Assembly (NCBI GenBank): GCA_038134285.1
Contig: JAYPUW010000005.1
Location: forward strand, 124,001 to 188,000
Reading direction: 5' to 3'
Source: UBA3478 sp038134285
GTDB lineage: Bacteria > Bacteroidota > Bacteroidia > Flavobacteriales > Flavobacteriaceae
DNA: 64,000 nt
Both the position numbers and the translations under genes were made by a program. The notes below the pieces were generated by a model. That model did not search any database, was not told the DNA's origin, and saw nothing but the letters and a program-made list of their open reading frames with translations. Below, piece after piece: positions 17,892 through 26,733 of the stretch. Positions within the stretch are counted from its first letter, which is position 1, and every line of letters begins with the position of its first letter.

Positions 17892-18938
17892 GTGAATATA
17901 CAGGAAATCTATATGAAACGGGCCCTAGACTTAGGTCGAAGGGGGACAATTATTGCTAGCCCTAACCCTTCTGTTGGCTGCGTAATCGTGCACGACAATC
18001 GCATCATAGGGGAAGGCTTTACGAGTTCATATGGAAAAAATCATGCTGAAATCAATGCTCTGAATAACGTAAAACCAGCTGATAAGACCCTTATACCCGC
18101 TTCAACACTCTACGTGACCTTAGAACCCTGCTCGCATTATGGAAAAACGCCACCCTGCGCCATACGTATTGCAAAAGAGCAAGTAGCTGCCGTAATCATT
18201 GGATGCACAGACCCTAATCCAAAAGTATCTGGTAAAGGAATTGCAATACTCAAAGAAGCGGGGGTTGAAGTACAGGTGGGAGTTTTAAGAGACCAATGCT
18301 TTTATCATCATCGTGTATTTTTAAAAAATATTCAAACCCAGACACCATATGTAACGCTGAAATGGGCAGAATCGGCCGACGGATTTATCGCTCCGCTTCC
18401 GACTCGAGAAGGAAAAGAAAAAATCTTCTGGATATCTAATAGTTGGTCAAAGCAATACGCACATCTCTTGAGAGCAGAACACGCCGCCATACTGATTGGT
18501 GCTGAAACCCTTAAGAAGGATCGCCCAACACTGACTACAAGACACATTTCAGGGCCATCCCCTAAACCCTTTATTCTTACACGAGATCATAGAAATATTC
18601 AGAATACAGACGACACTATTCAAATTATTGAAATCGGCGATGAAATGAGAACACAAAACAAAACAAACTCAGAGCCACCTTATCTCATTCGTGCTACAAC
18701 ATTAAAAAAGGCAATGGAGATACTCTATGCAAAGGGATATTTCTCGGTATTAGTTGAAGGCGGCTCTCAGGTCATTCAGTCTTTTATTAAAGAGGATCTT
18801 TGGGATGAAATGATTTGTATCAAATCTCAAAGCCTACTTAAAGATGGAATTAAAGGTCCTGCAACACCACAACTTGAATGGCAATTTCAAAGTGACAAGG
18901 ATGAAGTTATTGGCATCAGGCGTTCATCACTTCACTGA
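17892..18938 (+). CDS. ribD: Bifunctional riboflavin biosynthesis protein RibD
   Basis: RibD deaminates the pyrimidine intermediate of riboflavin synthesis and then reduces its ribosyl side chain. The deaminase half has zinc ligands H51 (HAE), C80 and C89 (PCSHYGKTPPC), with E53 as proton shuttle. The reductase half begins at about 148 (TPYVTLKWAESADGFI) and ends with VEGGSQVIQSF. The GTG start gives NIQEIYMKRALDLG, matching the usual N-terminus; an ATG seven codons later would trim the first helix. Its 3' end overlaps the convergent thioesterase gene by 23 bases. No FMN riboswitch is visible in the short leader. Confidence 0.95.
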   Translation: MNIQEIYMKRALDLGRRGTIIASPNPSVGCVIVHDNRIIGEGFTSSYGKNHAEINALNNVKPADKTLIPASTLYVTLEPCSHYGKTPPCAIRIAKEQVAAVIIGCTDPNPKVSGKGIAILKEAGVEVQVGVLRDQCFYHHRVFLKNIQTQTPYVTLKWAESADGFIAPLPTREGKEKIFWISNSWSKQYAHLLRAEHAAILIGAETLKKDRPTLTTRHISGPSPKPFILTRDHRNIQNTDDTIQIIEIGDEMRTQNKTNSEPPYLIRATTLKKAMEILYAKGYFSVLVEGGSQVIQSFIKEDLWDEMICIKSQSLLKDGIKGPATPQLEWQFQSDKDEVIGIRRSSLH

Positions 18939-19326
18939 TAAGATTTCTCAAATCGTCAGGTACAGAAATAGGCTTAAAGGCATCTGCGTTTAAGCAAACA
19001 AGCCTTACTTTTCCTTCAAGAACTAAGGCCTCCTTTTCATTAAAAAGTTGACTACTAAACTCTATAAAAGACTTCCCTATTGAACTCACCTCTGTTTCGA
19101 CCCGAATCAACTCATCATAACGTGCTGGAAATCTGTAATTTAGTTCAGCGTGTACGACAGGTAACAACACCCCTTTCTTCTCTAGTTCGGCGTAAGAATA
19201 ACCCAAAGACCTCAACCATTCCACCCTTCCTAACTCTAAATAATTTAAGTAGTTAGAGTGATAAACAATACCCATTTGGTCTGTTTCCGCATACCGTACT
19301 CGCACCTCAACAACTCCCTTTTTCAT
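18916..19326 (-). CDS. Hotdog-fold acyl-CoA thioesterase (YbgC/4HBT type)
   Basis: The 136-residue protein matches the 4-hydroxybenzoyl-CoA thioesterase family. RYAETDQMGIVYHSNYLNYLELGRVEW is broken here only to show its key features: the active-site aspartate precedes QMGIVYH, and the ELGR...W helix follows. Members hydrolyse acyl-CoA or acyl-ACP thioesters; in many bacteria they associate with envelope functions, but the substrate here is unknown. It is divergent from dnaA. Its 3' end overlaps ribD by 23 bases. Confidence 0.88.
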   Translation of the reverse strand: MKKGVVEVRVRYAETDQMGIVYHSNYLNYLELGRVEWLRSLGYSYAELEKKGVLLPVVHAELNYRFPARYDELIRVETEVSSIGKSFIEFSSQLFNEKEALVLEGKVRLVCLNADAFKPISVPDDLRNLISEVMNA

Positions 19327-19522
19327 GATGTATAGTTTAGATTACTCGCATGTGATTAATTTTTCTAAGAGTTATGATAAAAAAAGTATAATTACAACAC
19401 CTTTTTTATTTTTTTTAACCAAAAGAAGTAAACATATTTGCCTTTCAACCCAGATTTCTAATCAGGGTATTTGGTACAATCATTTGTAGTAATCGAAAAC
19501 GCCTAAAACTAGTCTTTTGAAG
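19327..19522. other. Intergenic region between the thioesterase gene and dnaA
   Basis: This 196-base AT-rich gap holds the promoters of two divergent genes. The best -7 candidate for dnaA is CATATTTG at 19433-19440, one mismatch from TAnnTTTG, with no clear -33. Long T-runs occur near 19401-19416. I find no good match to the DnaA box TTATnCACA, so there is no sign of an origin or of classical autoregulation here. Confidence 0.6.
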
Positions 19523-20938
19523 ATGTCAGCTGAACATGTTTGGAGTCAATGCCTGTCCTTTATAGAGGACAATATTCAACCTCAAGCATTCAAGACTTGG
19601 TTTGTACCCATCCAACCTGTAAAACTTCAAGACAACGCTCTTAGTATTCAAGTGCCGAGTAAATTCTTCTACGAATGGATAGAAGAGCACTACGTAAAAT
19701 TACTGCGAGTGGCACTAAGAAAAGAATTGGGTGAAAGCGCAAAACTCGTTTATGTCATCAAGATGGAGAATGCTGACAAATCGAGTTCGTTTACTGAACA
19801 GATTCCAAGTAAACAAAAAAGTTTATTTGCTCCACAAGAAATTGACATTCCTATTGTTAGTAAAAACCCAAGTTTAAAAAACCCGTTTATCATTCCGGGC
19901 ATCCGAAACATTAAGATTGATGCTCAGTTAAACGCTTCTTATAGCTTTGAAAACTTTTTAGAAGGTGAATCAAATCGCTTAGCACGTTCAGCTGGTCAAG
20001 CGGTAGCGAATAAACCTGGAGGGACTTCTTTCAATCCTCTGTTGATTTTTGGTAATGTAGGCTTAGGTAAAACGCACCTATTGCATGCCATTGGGGTAGA
20101 TATTAAAGAGAAGCACCCTGATAAGACCATTCTTTATATATCTGCCGAAAGGTTTACACAGCAATACATCGAATCGGTCAAGAACAACACGAGAAATGAT
20201 TTCATTCATTTTTATCAGCTCATAGATGTGTTGCTAATCGACGATGTTCAGTTCTTAGCCGGAAAAAGCGGAACACAAGACGTGTTCTTTCACATATTCA
20301 ATCACTTGCACCAAAACGGCAAACAGGTAGTCTTAACTTCAGACAAAGCCCCGGTAGACATGCAAGATATAGAGCAACGATTGCTCTCTCGATTTAAATG
20401 GGGGCTTTCTGCTGAACTCAGCCCGCCAGATTATCATACACGTGTGTCTATCCTAAAGAACAAATTGTATTTAGACGGAATGACGATGCCTGAAGAGATC
20501 ATCGACTACATGGCTCAAAATATTAAGAGTAATATCAGAGAATTAGAAGGGGCTATCATTTCACTCATCGCACAAGCCTCATTTAATAAAAAGGAGGTCA
20601 ACCTAGAGCTCGCTCAACAGGTAGTAGACAAATTCGTTAAAAACACCAAGAAAGAAGTGTCTATCGAGTACATTCAGAAGATGGTGGCAGACTACTTCGA
20701 AATGGATTTAGACACCTTACAATCTAAAACACGAAAACGCCATATTGTTCAAGCTCGTCAATTGGCCATGTATTTTGCGAAACGCTACACTAAAGCTTCC
20801 TTGGCTAGTATTGGATCTCAGATAGGTAGACGTGATCATGCTACAGTTCTCCACGCCTGTAGAACCGTGGAAAACCTAGCTGACACTGATAAGCAGTTCA
20901 AGAAGTACATCGAAGACCTCTCAAAGAAGTTTTCTTAA
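19523..20938 (+). CDS. dnaA: Chromosomal replication initiator DnaA
   Basis: DnaA binds and melts the replication origin. The N-terminal DnaB/DiaA-interaction domain is residues 1-80, followed by a variable linker, then the AAA+ domain with Walker A GNVGLGKT at 177-184 and Walker B LLIDDVQF. The C-terminal helix-turn-helix carries the DnaA signature GRRDHATVLHACRTV. The ATG at 19523 gives MSAEHVWSQCL; a TTG two codons earlier is possible. dnaN is not adjacent, as is usual in Bacteroidetes. The gene is followed 18 bases later by an RsmI-like methylase gene. Confidence 0.97.
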   Translation: MSAEHVWSQCLSFIEDNIQPQAFKTWFVPIQPVKLQDNALSIQVPSKFFYEWIEEHYVKLLRVALRKELGESAKLVYVIKMENADKSSSFTEQIPSKQKSLFAPQEIDIPIVSKNPSLKNPFIIPGIRNIKIDAQLNASYSFENFLEGESNRLARSAGQAVANKPGGTSFNPLLIFGNVGLGKTHLLHAIGVDIKEKHPDKTILYISAERFTQQYIESVKNNTRNDFIHFYQLIDVLLIDDVQFLAGKSGTQDVFFHIFNHLHQNGKQVVLTSDKAPVDMQDIEQRLLSRFKWGLSAELSPPDYHTRVSILKNKLYLDGMTMPEEIIDYMAQNIKSNIRELEGAIISLIAQASFNKKEVNLELAQQVVDKFVKNTKKEVSIEYIQKMVADYFEMDLDTLQSKTRKRHIVQARQLAMYFAKRYTKASLASIGSQIGRRDHATVLHACRTVENLADTDKQFKKYIEDLSKKFS

Positions 20939-20956
20939 TCCCACACCGTTTATTTC

Positions 20957-21670
20957 ATGAAAAAGGGAACGCTCTACCTCATTCCTGTTCCTCTTGGAGA
21001 CTCCCCTCTCACCTATACCTTACCGTCACAGATTTCAAAAATCGTCCAATCGCTTAAATTCTTTGTTGTTGAAAATGAAAAAACAGCAAGAAAACATTTA
21101 CGGTACATCTTTCCTGAAATAGATCAATCATCACTTAAAGTAGAGGTGCTCAATCAGCGCACCCCAGATGCACTTATTACCTCTTTTATTAAACCCTGCT
21201 TAAAAGGTCAAGACTTGGGAATACTTTCTGAGGCCGGATGCCCAGCAGTAGCCGATCCAGGTTCTAAATTGGTCCGCTTGTGTCATGAAAACGACATCAG
21301 AGTACAACCGCTAATTGGCCCATCCTCGATCCTTCTCACACTCATGGCAAGCGGGTTAGATGGGCAAAATTTCGCGTTTAACGGTTACTTACCTTATGAA
21401 AAATCTGACCGTATAAAGACACTAAAAAAGTTAGAGCGGGAATCCCATCAAAAGAAACAAACGCAGCTTTTCATGGAAACGCCTTACAGAAATGAGAAGC
21501 TCTTTCAAGAACTATTAGACCAACTAAGCCTAGACACTTTACTCACACTGGGAATTGAAGTGAGTTTAGAAACTGAAGAGATCAAGACAAAGACAATTGG
21601 TAATTGGCTTGCCTCACCTGCCCCTATATTACACAAGAGACCTTGTATTTTCGGAATTTTAAAGGCGTAA
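20957..21670 (+). CDS. RsmI-like SAM-dependent methyltransferase (tetrapyrrole methylase fold)
   Basis: The 237-residue protein has the tetrapyrrole/corrin methylase fold shared with RsmI. It starts with GTLYLIPVPLGD and has LGILSEAGCPAVADPGS (the RsmI SDAGxPxISDPG counterpart) and PLIGPSSILLTLMASGL. RsmI 2'-O-methylates C1402 of 16S rRNA. This shorter Bacteroidetes paralogue family is normally annotated only as a SAM-dependent methyltransferase, so the substrate is inferred. It follows dnaA closely and abuts the convergent mltG gene with no spacing. Confidence 0.85.
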   Translation: MKKGTLYLIPVPLGDSPLTYTLPSQISKIVQSLKFFVVENEKTARKHLRYIFPEIDQSSLKVEVLNQRTPDALITSFIKPCLKGQDLGILSEAGCPAVADPGSKLVRLCHENDIRVQPLIGPSSILLTLMASGLDGQNFAFNGYLPYEKSDRIKTLKKLERESHQKKQTQLFMETPYRNEKLFQELLDQLSLDTLLTLGIEVSLETEEIKTKTIGNWLASPAPILHKRPCIFGILKA

Positions 21671-22711
21671 TCACCTTCTTATTTGTCGACTATTAAGCCA
21701 GGCAGAGTAAGCTTTTGCCTTTGCTTTGTGTTCTGATAAATTCTTAGAAAAGTCGTGATAGCCGATTCGAGTACTGTCAGCAACAAAAAAGAGATACTCG
21801 TGCTTTTCAGCCTCTAAAACAGCATCAATGTAGCTTATCTCTGGCATGGTAATGGGCCCCACGGGTAAACCGCTAATCTGATACGTGTTGTAAGGTGATT
21901 CAATGAGTAAATCTTTGTATAACACACGACGAATTATAGTGTCAAAGCTTTTATAGCTTTCTTTTAAGGCGTAGATCACAGTAGGGTCTGCCTGGAGCTT
22001 CATTTTTCGTTTTAATCGATTGAGGTAAACTCCTGCAATAGTTCGAGATTCTTCTGGCTTTACAGATTCTTTTGCTACAATAGAAGCCAAGGTATAAACC
22101 TCTGCAGGAGAAAGTTTTTTGTTATGAGCACTAGCTAAACGCTTATCGTTCCAAAAAGCCCCGTGTTCCTTAAGCATTCGAGATCTAAACTGAGCCGCAG
22201 AAGTATTCCAATAAAATTCGTAAGTATTTGGTATGACCAAAGACAACACATTGTAGCTATTCAACCTTGTCTGAAACAAAAAGTCACGTTCATGGAATGA
22301 ACGCAAAAGATCTAGGCTGTCAGCTTCAATAAATTGACTTACATAACCCAATACATCCTCTAAACGCTCCATAGACGGAACGATTACTTGAATAGGCCTA
22401 TTCTCAGACCGCAATACATTAATGATGTCATTATTGCTCATTCCCTTCACCAAAACAAATCTTCCGGGCTTAAAATAGTCGTAATAGCCTTTTTGCTGCG
22501 CTAACCTGACAAAGTCATGAGGATTCTTTAGTAGTGGCGTTAACGTATTTAGGACTTCATCAATAGTGGCGTATGATTGTATAAATATCACCCGCTCCTC
22601 TTGATCAAAGCTGGTATTATCAGCCATTACGACACGGTAACTTAGATATGCCCCTACGCTTAATGCAATAAGAGCAATCACGGCAATAGCTGAAACAATT
22701 TTCTTTTGCAT
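21671..22711 (-). CDS. mltG: Endolytic murein transglycosylase MltG
   Basis: MltG cleaves nascent glycan strands and is thought to terminate peptidoglycan polymerisation. After an N-terminal membrane helix (about 5-27) comes a LysM-like/YceG region, and the catalytic glutamate lies in LASIVAKESVKPEE, followed by VYLNRLKRKMKLQADPTVIYAL. The substrate-cleft segment SPYNTYQISGLPVGPI is conserved. The ATG at 22711 gives MQKKIVSAIA and 346 residues; the longer frame upstream would overlap the GNAT gene. It lies one base after that GNAT stop and is probably cotranscribed with it and dapF. Confidence 0.94.
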   Translation of the reverse strand: MQKKIVSAIAVIALIALSVGAYLSYRVVMADNTSFDQEERVIFIQSYATIDEVLNTLTPLLKNPHDFVRLAQQKGYYDYFKPGRFVLVKGMSNNDIINVLRSENRPIQVIVPSMERLEDVLGYVSQFIEADSLDLLRSFHERDFLFQTRLNSYNVLSLVIPNTYEFYWNTSAAQFRSRMLKEHGAFWNDKRLASAHNKKLSPAEVYTLASIVAKESVKPEESRTIAGVYLNRLKRKMKLQADPTVIYALKESYKSFDTIIRRVLYKDLLIESPYNTYQISGLPVGPITMPEISYIDAVLEAEKHEYLFFVADSTRIGYHDFSKNLSEHKAKAKAYSAWLNSRQIRR

Positions 22712-22712
22712 A

Positions 22713-23231
22713 CTACAAAATAAGTTGATAAAAGTATTCGCTTTTAAATACACCTTTCTCAAACACCCAATCTTCACGAATACCCGTGCGCTTAAAACCA
22801 GCGGATTCAAATAGCCTTATACTCTCCTTATTGTCTACAGTCATCGTCGCCACTATTTGATGACAATCGAGTGTAGCCTTTGTGTAATCTATTATTAGGG
22901 TTAGCGCACGTTTTGCCAATCCCTTGGATCTGTAGGCCGCTGCAATAACGATGCCTATAGATGCTCTTTTGTGCTTAGGATCAAAGTCAAAAAGATCGAT
23001 CAAACCAATAGCCTGAGCTGACCAATCAATTACCAGACGCAGCTGTTTTGCAGTATATATGTCTTGATGTGCATTTTCAAGATAGCGAGCAAGCACATCT
23101 TTTGAATAAGGCTTGTACGTATCTGATACAGTCCAAAGCGAGGTGTCATTTTCGAGCTCATACAACCACCCTAAATCGCTTAGCTCTAGCGCCCTTAAAA
23201 TCAAGTCTTTATCTTTAAGAAGCTGACTCAT
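22713..23231 (-). CDS. GNAT acetyltransferase (RimJ/SpeG-like)
   Basis: The 172-residue GNAT protein begins LKDKDLILRALELSDLGWLYELEND, typical of the RimJ/RimL/SpeG branch. The acetyl-CoA loop is AAYRSKGLAKRAL and the C-terminal NKESIRLFESAGFKRTGI motif is intact. Substrates in this branch include ribosomal protein N-termini, spermidine and amino-sugars; none can be chosen from sequence. It overlaps dapF upstream by one base and lies just before mltG. This dapF-GNAT-mltG order is familiar in Flavobacteriia. Confidence 0.85.
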   Translation of the reverse strand: MSQLLKDKDLILRALELSDLGWLYELENDTSLWTVSDTYKPYSKDVLARYLENAHQDIYTAKQLRLVIDWSAQAIGLIDLFDFDPKHKRASIGIVIAAAYRSKGLAKRALTLIIDYTKATLDCHQIVATMTVDNKESIRLFESAGFKRTGIREDWVFEKGVFKSEYFYQLIL

Positions 23232-24025
23232 TATGTCGATATATTTCCGTCAAAGACGTGTTCAGCAGGACCTGTAAGCACAATATCTTCATAACCCAAT
23301 TCAGACGATTTAAAGTCTACCTCTAATAGTCCTCCCAGAGCATTTACCTTAACCGAAGTCCCTTGAATCTTACCCATAAGGTGCGCGCTCAAGACTGCCG
23401 CTGTTACCCCTGTACCGCAAGCAAGCGTCTCGTCTTCAACACCTCTTTCATAGGTGCGTACAGCAAGCTCGGAATCATTTATAATTTCTACAAAATTGAT
23501 ATTACAACCCTCTGAACCATAACGGTCTCTCATCAATCTTCCCGACTGAAAAACATCAAGCTTTTGAAGTCCCGAATCAATCCATTCTATGTGATGAGGT
23601 GAACCCGTATCACAGTAGCAACTATGATCTTCTTGAATTGTAATGACGTGAACGGGCTTCATGTTAAGCGAGATATTATCTGCCGCGTGTACGACAGCAC
23701 TATAAACATCTTCACCAAATCTAAATTGCATAAATGACGGAGCTCCCTTTCGCTCATAAGCATAGCGTACCATGCAACGTCCACCATTTCCACACATACT
23801 CCCTTTCTTACCGTCTGCATTATAATAGCGCATCGTAAAGGCCTTTTTAGAATCAGTTGAAAGCTCATATACCATAAAGCCATCAGCTCCAATACCATAA
23901 CGTCGATGACACCATAAGGCAATTTGAGATTCGGTAAGGTCAATGGAACCCAAATCTTGGGCATCGACAATGATAAAATCGTTGCCTGCTCCGTGATATT
24001 TAGAAAAATGAAGTGATTGCGTCAT
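23231..24025 (-). CDS. dapF: Diaminopimelate epimerase
   Basis: DapF converts LL- to meso-diaminopimelate, the precursor of lysine and peptidoglycan. The two catalytic cysteines are C78 (MCGNGGRC) and C203 (LACGTGVTAA), each in its family motif. FSKYHGAGNDFIIVD is the standard N-terminus. At 264 residues the length is normal. It heads a dapF-GNAT-mltG run whose products act on cell wall precursors or glycan strands, and it is divergent from htrA. Confidence 0.96.
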   Translation of the reverse strand: MTQSLHFSKYHGAGNDFIIVDAQDLGSIDLTESQIALWCHRRYGIGADGFMVYELSTDSKKAFTMRYYNADGKKGSMCGNGGRCMVRYAYERKGAPSFMQFRFGEDVYSAVVHAADNISLNMKPVHVITIQEDHSCYCDTGSPHHIEWIDSGLQKLDVFQSGRLMRDRYGSEGCNINFVEIINDSELAVRTYERGVEDETLACGTGVTAAVLSAHLMGKIQGTSVKVNALGGLLEVDFKSSELGYEDIVLTGPAEHVFDGNIST

Positions 24026-24063
24026 ATCGGTTGCAAGATAACAGATTTTAAAGCTTGTATTTT

Positions 24064-24085
24064 GCGTTAAAGCAGCGTTAAAGCA
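24064..24085. repeat. Tandem 11-base repeat upstream of htrA
   Basis: GCGTTAAAGCA occurs twice head to tail with no spacer. The 11-base period is close to one helical turn, so a dimeric regulator could bind both copies on one face. The repeat lies 52-73 bases before the htrA ATG and 39-60 bases before the dapF ATG. Confidence 0.6.
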
Positions 24086-24095
24086 GTTTCATACC

Positions 24096-24131
24096 TTGTA
24101 AAAGAGTGTAAACTTTGTAAAAAAATTTTAC
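24096..24131 (+). promoter_or_regulatory. Phased GTAAA repeats and inverted repeat in the htrA leader
   Basis: GTAAA occurs at 24098, 24108 and 24117, about 10 bases apart. The last copy is part of an inverted repeat, GTAAAA...TTTTAC, at 24117-24131, ending 5 bases before the htrA ATG. A near -7 box (AAACTTTG, 24110-24117) overlaps it. A regulatory role is inferred, not shown. Confidence 0.4.
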
Positions 24132-24136
24132 GCGTT

Positions 24137-25510
24137 ATGAAAAAATACATCAGTTATTCATTTGTTGGTACTAGTGCTGCGTTGTTAACTCTTTTAGCGC
24201 ACCACTATTTTTTTTCTGAGCAACCCATTGCGGCAGCCACTGCTTTCGAGGAGCCCGTTTTTAAAACTTCATTTGGGGCTTCACCATCAGACAGTAATTT
24301 TGTTGAAGCTGCTGAGAAGACAGTGAATGCTGTGGTCCACGTAAAGAATGTCTCTTTAGAACGTTCACCTCAATCTCTTTTTGATTTCTTTTATGGATAC
24401 GAGTCGTTTCAGCAACCCCAAATTGGCACCGGCTCAGGGGTAATCATCTCTCCTGACGGTTATATTGTTACCAATCATCACGTTATCGAAGATGCTGAAT
24501 CATTAGAAATAACGCTTAACAATAACCAATCGTATGAAGCCCAAATTATTGGTTCAGACGCCTCATCAGACATTGCTCTACTAAAAATTGATACCGAAAG
24601 AGAATTGCCTTATCTCGCGTTCGGCGATTCTGATGGTTCGGCTGTTGGCGAATGGGTATTGGCCGTTGGCAATCCATTCAATTTAACTTCTACCGTGACC
24701 GCAGGAATAATCAGCGCAAAAGCACGCTCAATTTCCCCTATGAATTCGATGTCTTTTATTCAAACAGACGCAGCTGTAAATCCGGGTAATAGCGGAGGAG
24801 CCCTAGTAAACACTCGTGGCGATCTTATAGGAATCAACACTGCCATCAAATCTAGAACAGGCTCTTATGTAGGTTACTCATTCGCCGTTCCGGGCAATAT
24901 TGCAAAAAAAGTAGTTGAAGACTTGCTAGAGTTCGGAGCCGTTCAAAAGGGTATCTTAGGTATCACCACTTTGAGAGCAAATTCAAAAGAGGCGATAGAG
25001 CAAGGTGTAGACCACATTGAAGGAGTATATATCGCCGGGGTCTCTCAAAATTCAGGCGCCGATAATGCTGGATTAGAGTCTGGAGACGTTATTCGGTCAG
25101 TAGACGGTGTAACAATCAAAAACTTTACGGGTCTCACTGGGCACCTCTCTTCAAAAAGACCTGGAGATATTGTTCGTGTTATTGTTGACAGAGACGGTAA
25201 ACTATTTGAAAAAGAGGTGCGTCTGGGTAAAAACGAAATTATTGACCTACCCTACCTCGGTATGCGGGTTGAAAACTTAAGCAAAGAGGATAAAAAACGG
25301 TTAAATATAGAAGGTGGTGTGAAAATCATAGCCGCAGCCGAATACTACAAATCTTACGATCTTGAAGAGAAGGTAATCATTGCCATCGACGGCAGCCCAG
25401 TGAATTCAATTGAAGATGCAGAACGACTAGCTGAGGCAAAAAGAAGTTCACGGAGAGCCATCACTATATTGAATAGTGCAGGTGAGAAAGAAACCCTAAT
25501 ATTTAATTAG
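24137..25510 (+). CDS. htrA: Periplasmic serine protease/chaperone of the HtrA/DegP family
   Basis: The protein has an N-terminal hydrophobic segment (about 8-22) for export or anchoring, a trypsin-like domain (about 55-255) and two PDZ domains (about 270-365 and 375-457). The catalytic triad is H115 (TNHHV), D145 (SSDIALLK) and S219 (NPGNSGGAL). It degrades or refolds damaged envelope proteins. At 457 residues it is typical of Bacteroidetes DegP-like proteases. The gene stands alone behind a leader rich in short repeats, which fits stress-controlled expression; that last point is inference. Confidence 0.94.
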   Translation: MKKYISYSFVGTSAALLTLLAHHYFFSEQPIAAATAFEEPVFKTSFGASPSDSNFVEAAEKTVNAVVHVKNVSLERSPQSLFDFFYGYESFQQPQIGTGSGVIISPDGYIVTNHHVIEDAESLEITLNNNQSYEAQIIGSDASSDIALLKIDTERELPYLAFGDSDGSAVGEWVLAVGNPFNLTSTVTAGIISAKARSISPMNSMSFIQTDAAVNPGNSGGALVNTRGDLIGINTAIKSRTGSYVGYSFAVPGNIAKKVVEDLLEFGAVQKGILGITTLRANSKEAIEQGVDHIEGVYIAGVSQNSGADNAGLESGDVIRSVDGVTIKNFTGLTGHLSSKRPGDIVRVIVDRDGKLFEKEVRLGKNEIIDLPYLGMRVENLSKEDKKRLNIEGGVKIIAAAEYYKSYDLEEKVIIAIDGSPVNSIEDAERLAEAKRSSRRAITILNSAGEKETLIFN

Positions 25511-25533
25511 TTTTAGGGCCAAATTACGCCGTT

Positions 25534-26211
25534 TTGCATATAGACATCATCTCTGTCGTTCCTGAACTACTCGAAAGCCCTTTCAGTCACTCCATATTAA
25601 TGCGAGCGATTGATAAGGGCTTAGTTTCATTTAAAATTCACGATTTAAGAAACTTCGGCCTTGGAAATTACCGCCAGGTAGACGATTACCAATTTGGAGG
25701 CGGAGCAGGAATGGTTCTCATGGCCGAACCATTAGATCAGCTACTAACGAGTCTCACCAAAGAGCAGTCTGCCGATGCTATCGTTTACCTGACCCCTGAT
25801 GGCGAAACATGGAATCAATCAATGGCCAATGGCTTTTCTTTAAAAGAACGATTCATTCTCATCTGCGGGCATTACAAAGGAATCGATCAGCGGATCAGAG
25901 ACTTATGGGTGACACACGAAGTTTCTATTGGAGATTACGTGCTATCGGGTGGCGAGTTGGCAGCCTCGGTTGTTTCAGATAGTATTATTCGTTTGATTCC
26001 AGGGGTGCTGAATGACGCCGGATCTGCATTAAATGATTCTTTTCAAGACAAATTGCTCGCCCCACCTGTATACACTAGACCTTCAGAATTCAAAGGGCTC
26101 AAGGTACCCGAGGTTCTTCTCAGTGGTAATTTTAAAGCGATTGAAGACTGGAGAGAGGCGGAAGCTTTGCGCATAACTGAAGAAAGAAGGCCAGATTTAT
26201 TGAGTGATTGA
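25534..26211 (+). CDS. trmD: tRNA (guanine37-N1)-methyltransferase TrmD
   Basis: TrmD methylates N1 of G37 in tRNAs reading CUN, CCN and CGG, preventing +1 frameshifts. It is a trefoil-knot SPOUT enzyme. The knot includes LICGHYKGIDQRI and IGDYVLSGGELA, and the N-terminal MHIDIISVVPEL and DYQFGGGAGMV segments are standard. The start is TTG. At 225 residues it has the normal length. rplS follows within 75 bases but appears to have its own -7 box. Confidence 0.96.
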   Translation: MHIDIISVVPELLESPFSHSILMRAIDKGLVSFKIHDLRNFGLGNYRQVDDYQFGGGAGMVLMAEPLDQLLTSLTKEQSADAIVYLTPDGETWNQSMANGFSLKERFILICGHYKGIDQRIRDLWVTHEVSIGDYVLSGGELAASVVSDSIIRLIPGVLNDAGSALNDSFQDKLLAPPVYTRPSEFKGLKVPEVLLSGNFKAIEDWREAEALRITEERRPDLLSD

Positions 26212-26250
26212 AGAAAATTTTTGACTGTGGCGAAAACCAAAATAAAGTAT

Positions 26251-26258
26251 TATTTTTG
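26251..26258 (+). promoter_or_regulatory. Putative -7 promoter element of rplS
   Basis: TATTTTTG matches TAnnTTTG exactly and lies 26 bases before the rplS ATG. A TTG at 26221-26223 is 27 bases upstream, longer than the usual 17-23 spacing, so the -33 is uncertain. Confidence 0.5.
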
Positions 26259-26284
26259 CGGTCAGTTTTAAAGAAAATTCCGTC

Positions 26285-26635
26285 ATGGAGAACTTAGTAC
26301 AATACGTTGAAAATACGTTCATAGATAAAAAAGACTTTCCAGACTTTGGTTCTGGTGATACTATTACTGTGTATTACGAGATTAAAGAGGGTGAAAAAAC
26401 AAGAACTCAGTTCTTCAAAGGCGTGGTGATTCAGAGAAGAGGTTCAGGGGCTACTGAAACCTTTACTATCCGTAAAATGTCTGGAACTGTTGGAGTAGAG
26501 CGTGTCTTTCCAATCAATATGCCTGCTCTTCACAAAATAGAAGTAAACAAGCGTGGTAAAGTAAGGAGATCACGTATTTTCTATTTTAGAAATTTGACAG
26601 GTAAAAAGGCAAGAATCAAAGAAGAAAGAAACTAA
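26285..26635 (+). CDS. rplS: 50S ribosomal protein L19
   Basis: L19 lies at the interface of the ribosomal subunits. The 116-residue protein has the conserved FKGVVIQRRGSG, ETFTIRKMSGTVGVERVFPIN and GKVRRSRIFYFRNLTGKKARIKE segments. It is placed after trmD, as in most bacteria, and ends in a strong intrinsic terminator before the icd gene. Confidence 0.98.
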   Translation: MENLVQYVENTFIDKKDFPDFGSGDTITVYYEIKEGEKTRTQFFKGVVIQRRGSGATETFTIRKMSGTVGVERVFPINMPALHKIEVNKRGKVRRSRIFYFRNLTGKKARIKEERN

Positions 26636-26660
26636 ACACCTTTATATTTGAAAACTTTTT

Positions 26661-26695
26661 AATGCCGTGTTAAGTTTAGCTTCACGGCATTTTTT
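26661..26695 (+). terminator. Intrinsic terminator after rplS
   Basis: AATGCCGTG pairs perfectly with CACGGCATT (9 bases) around a 13-base loop, followed by a run of T. It lies 26 bases after the rplS stop. Confidence 0.88.
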
Positions 26696-26733
26696 GTGCG
26701 ATATATTTACCGTACTTAACCAAACCAAGCAAG

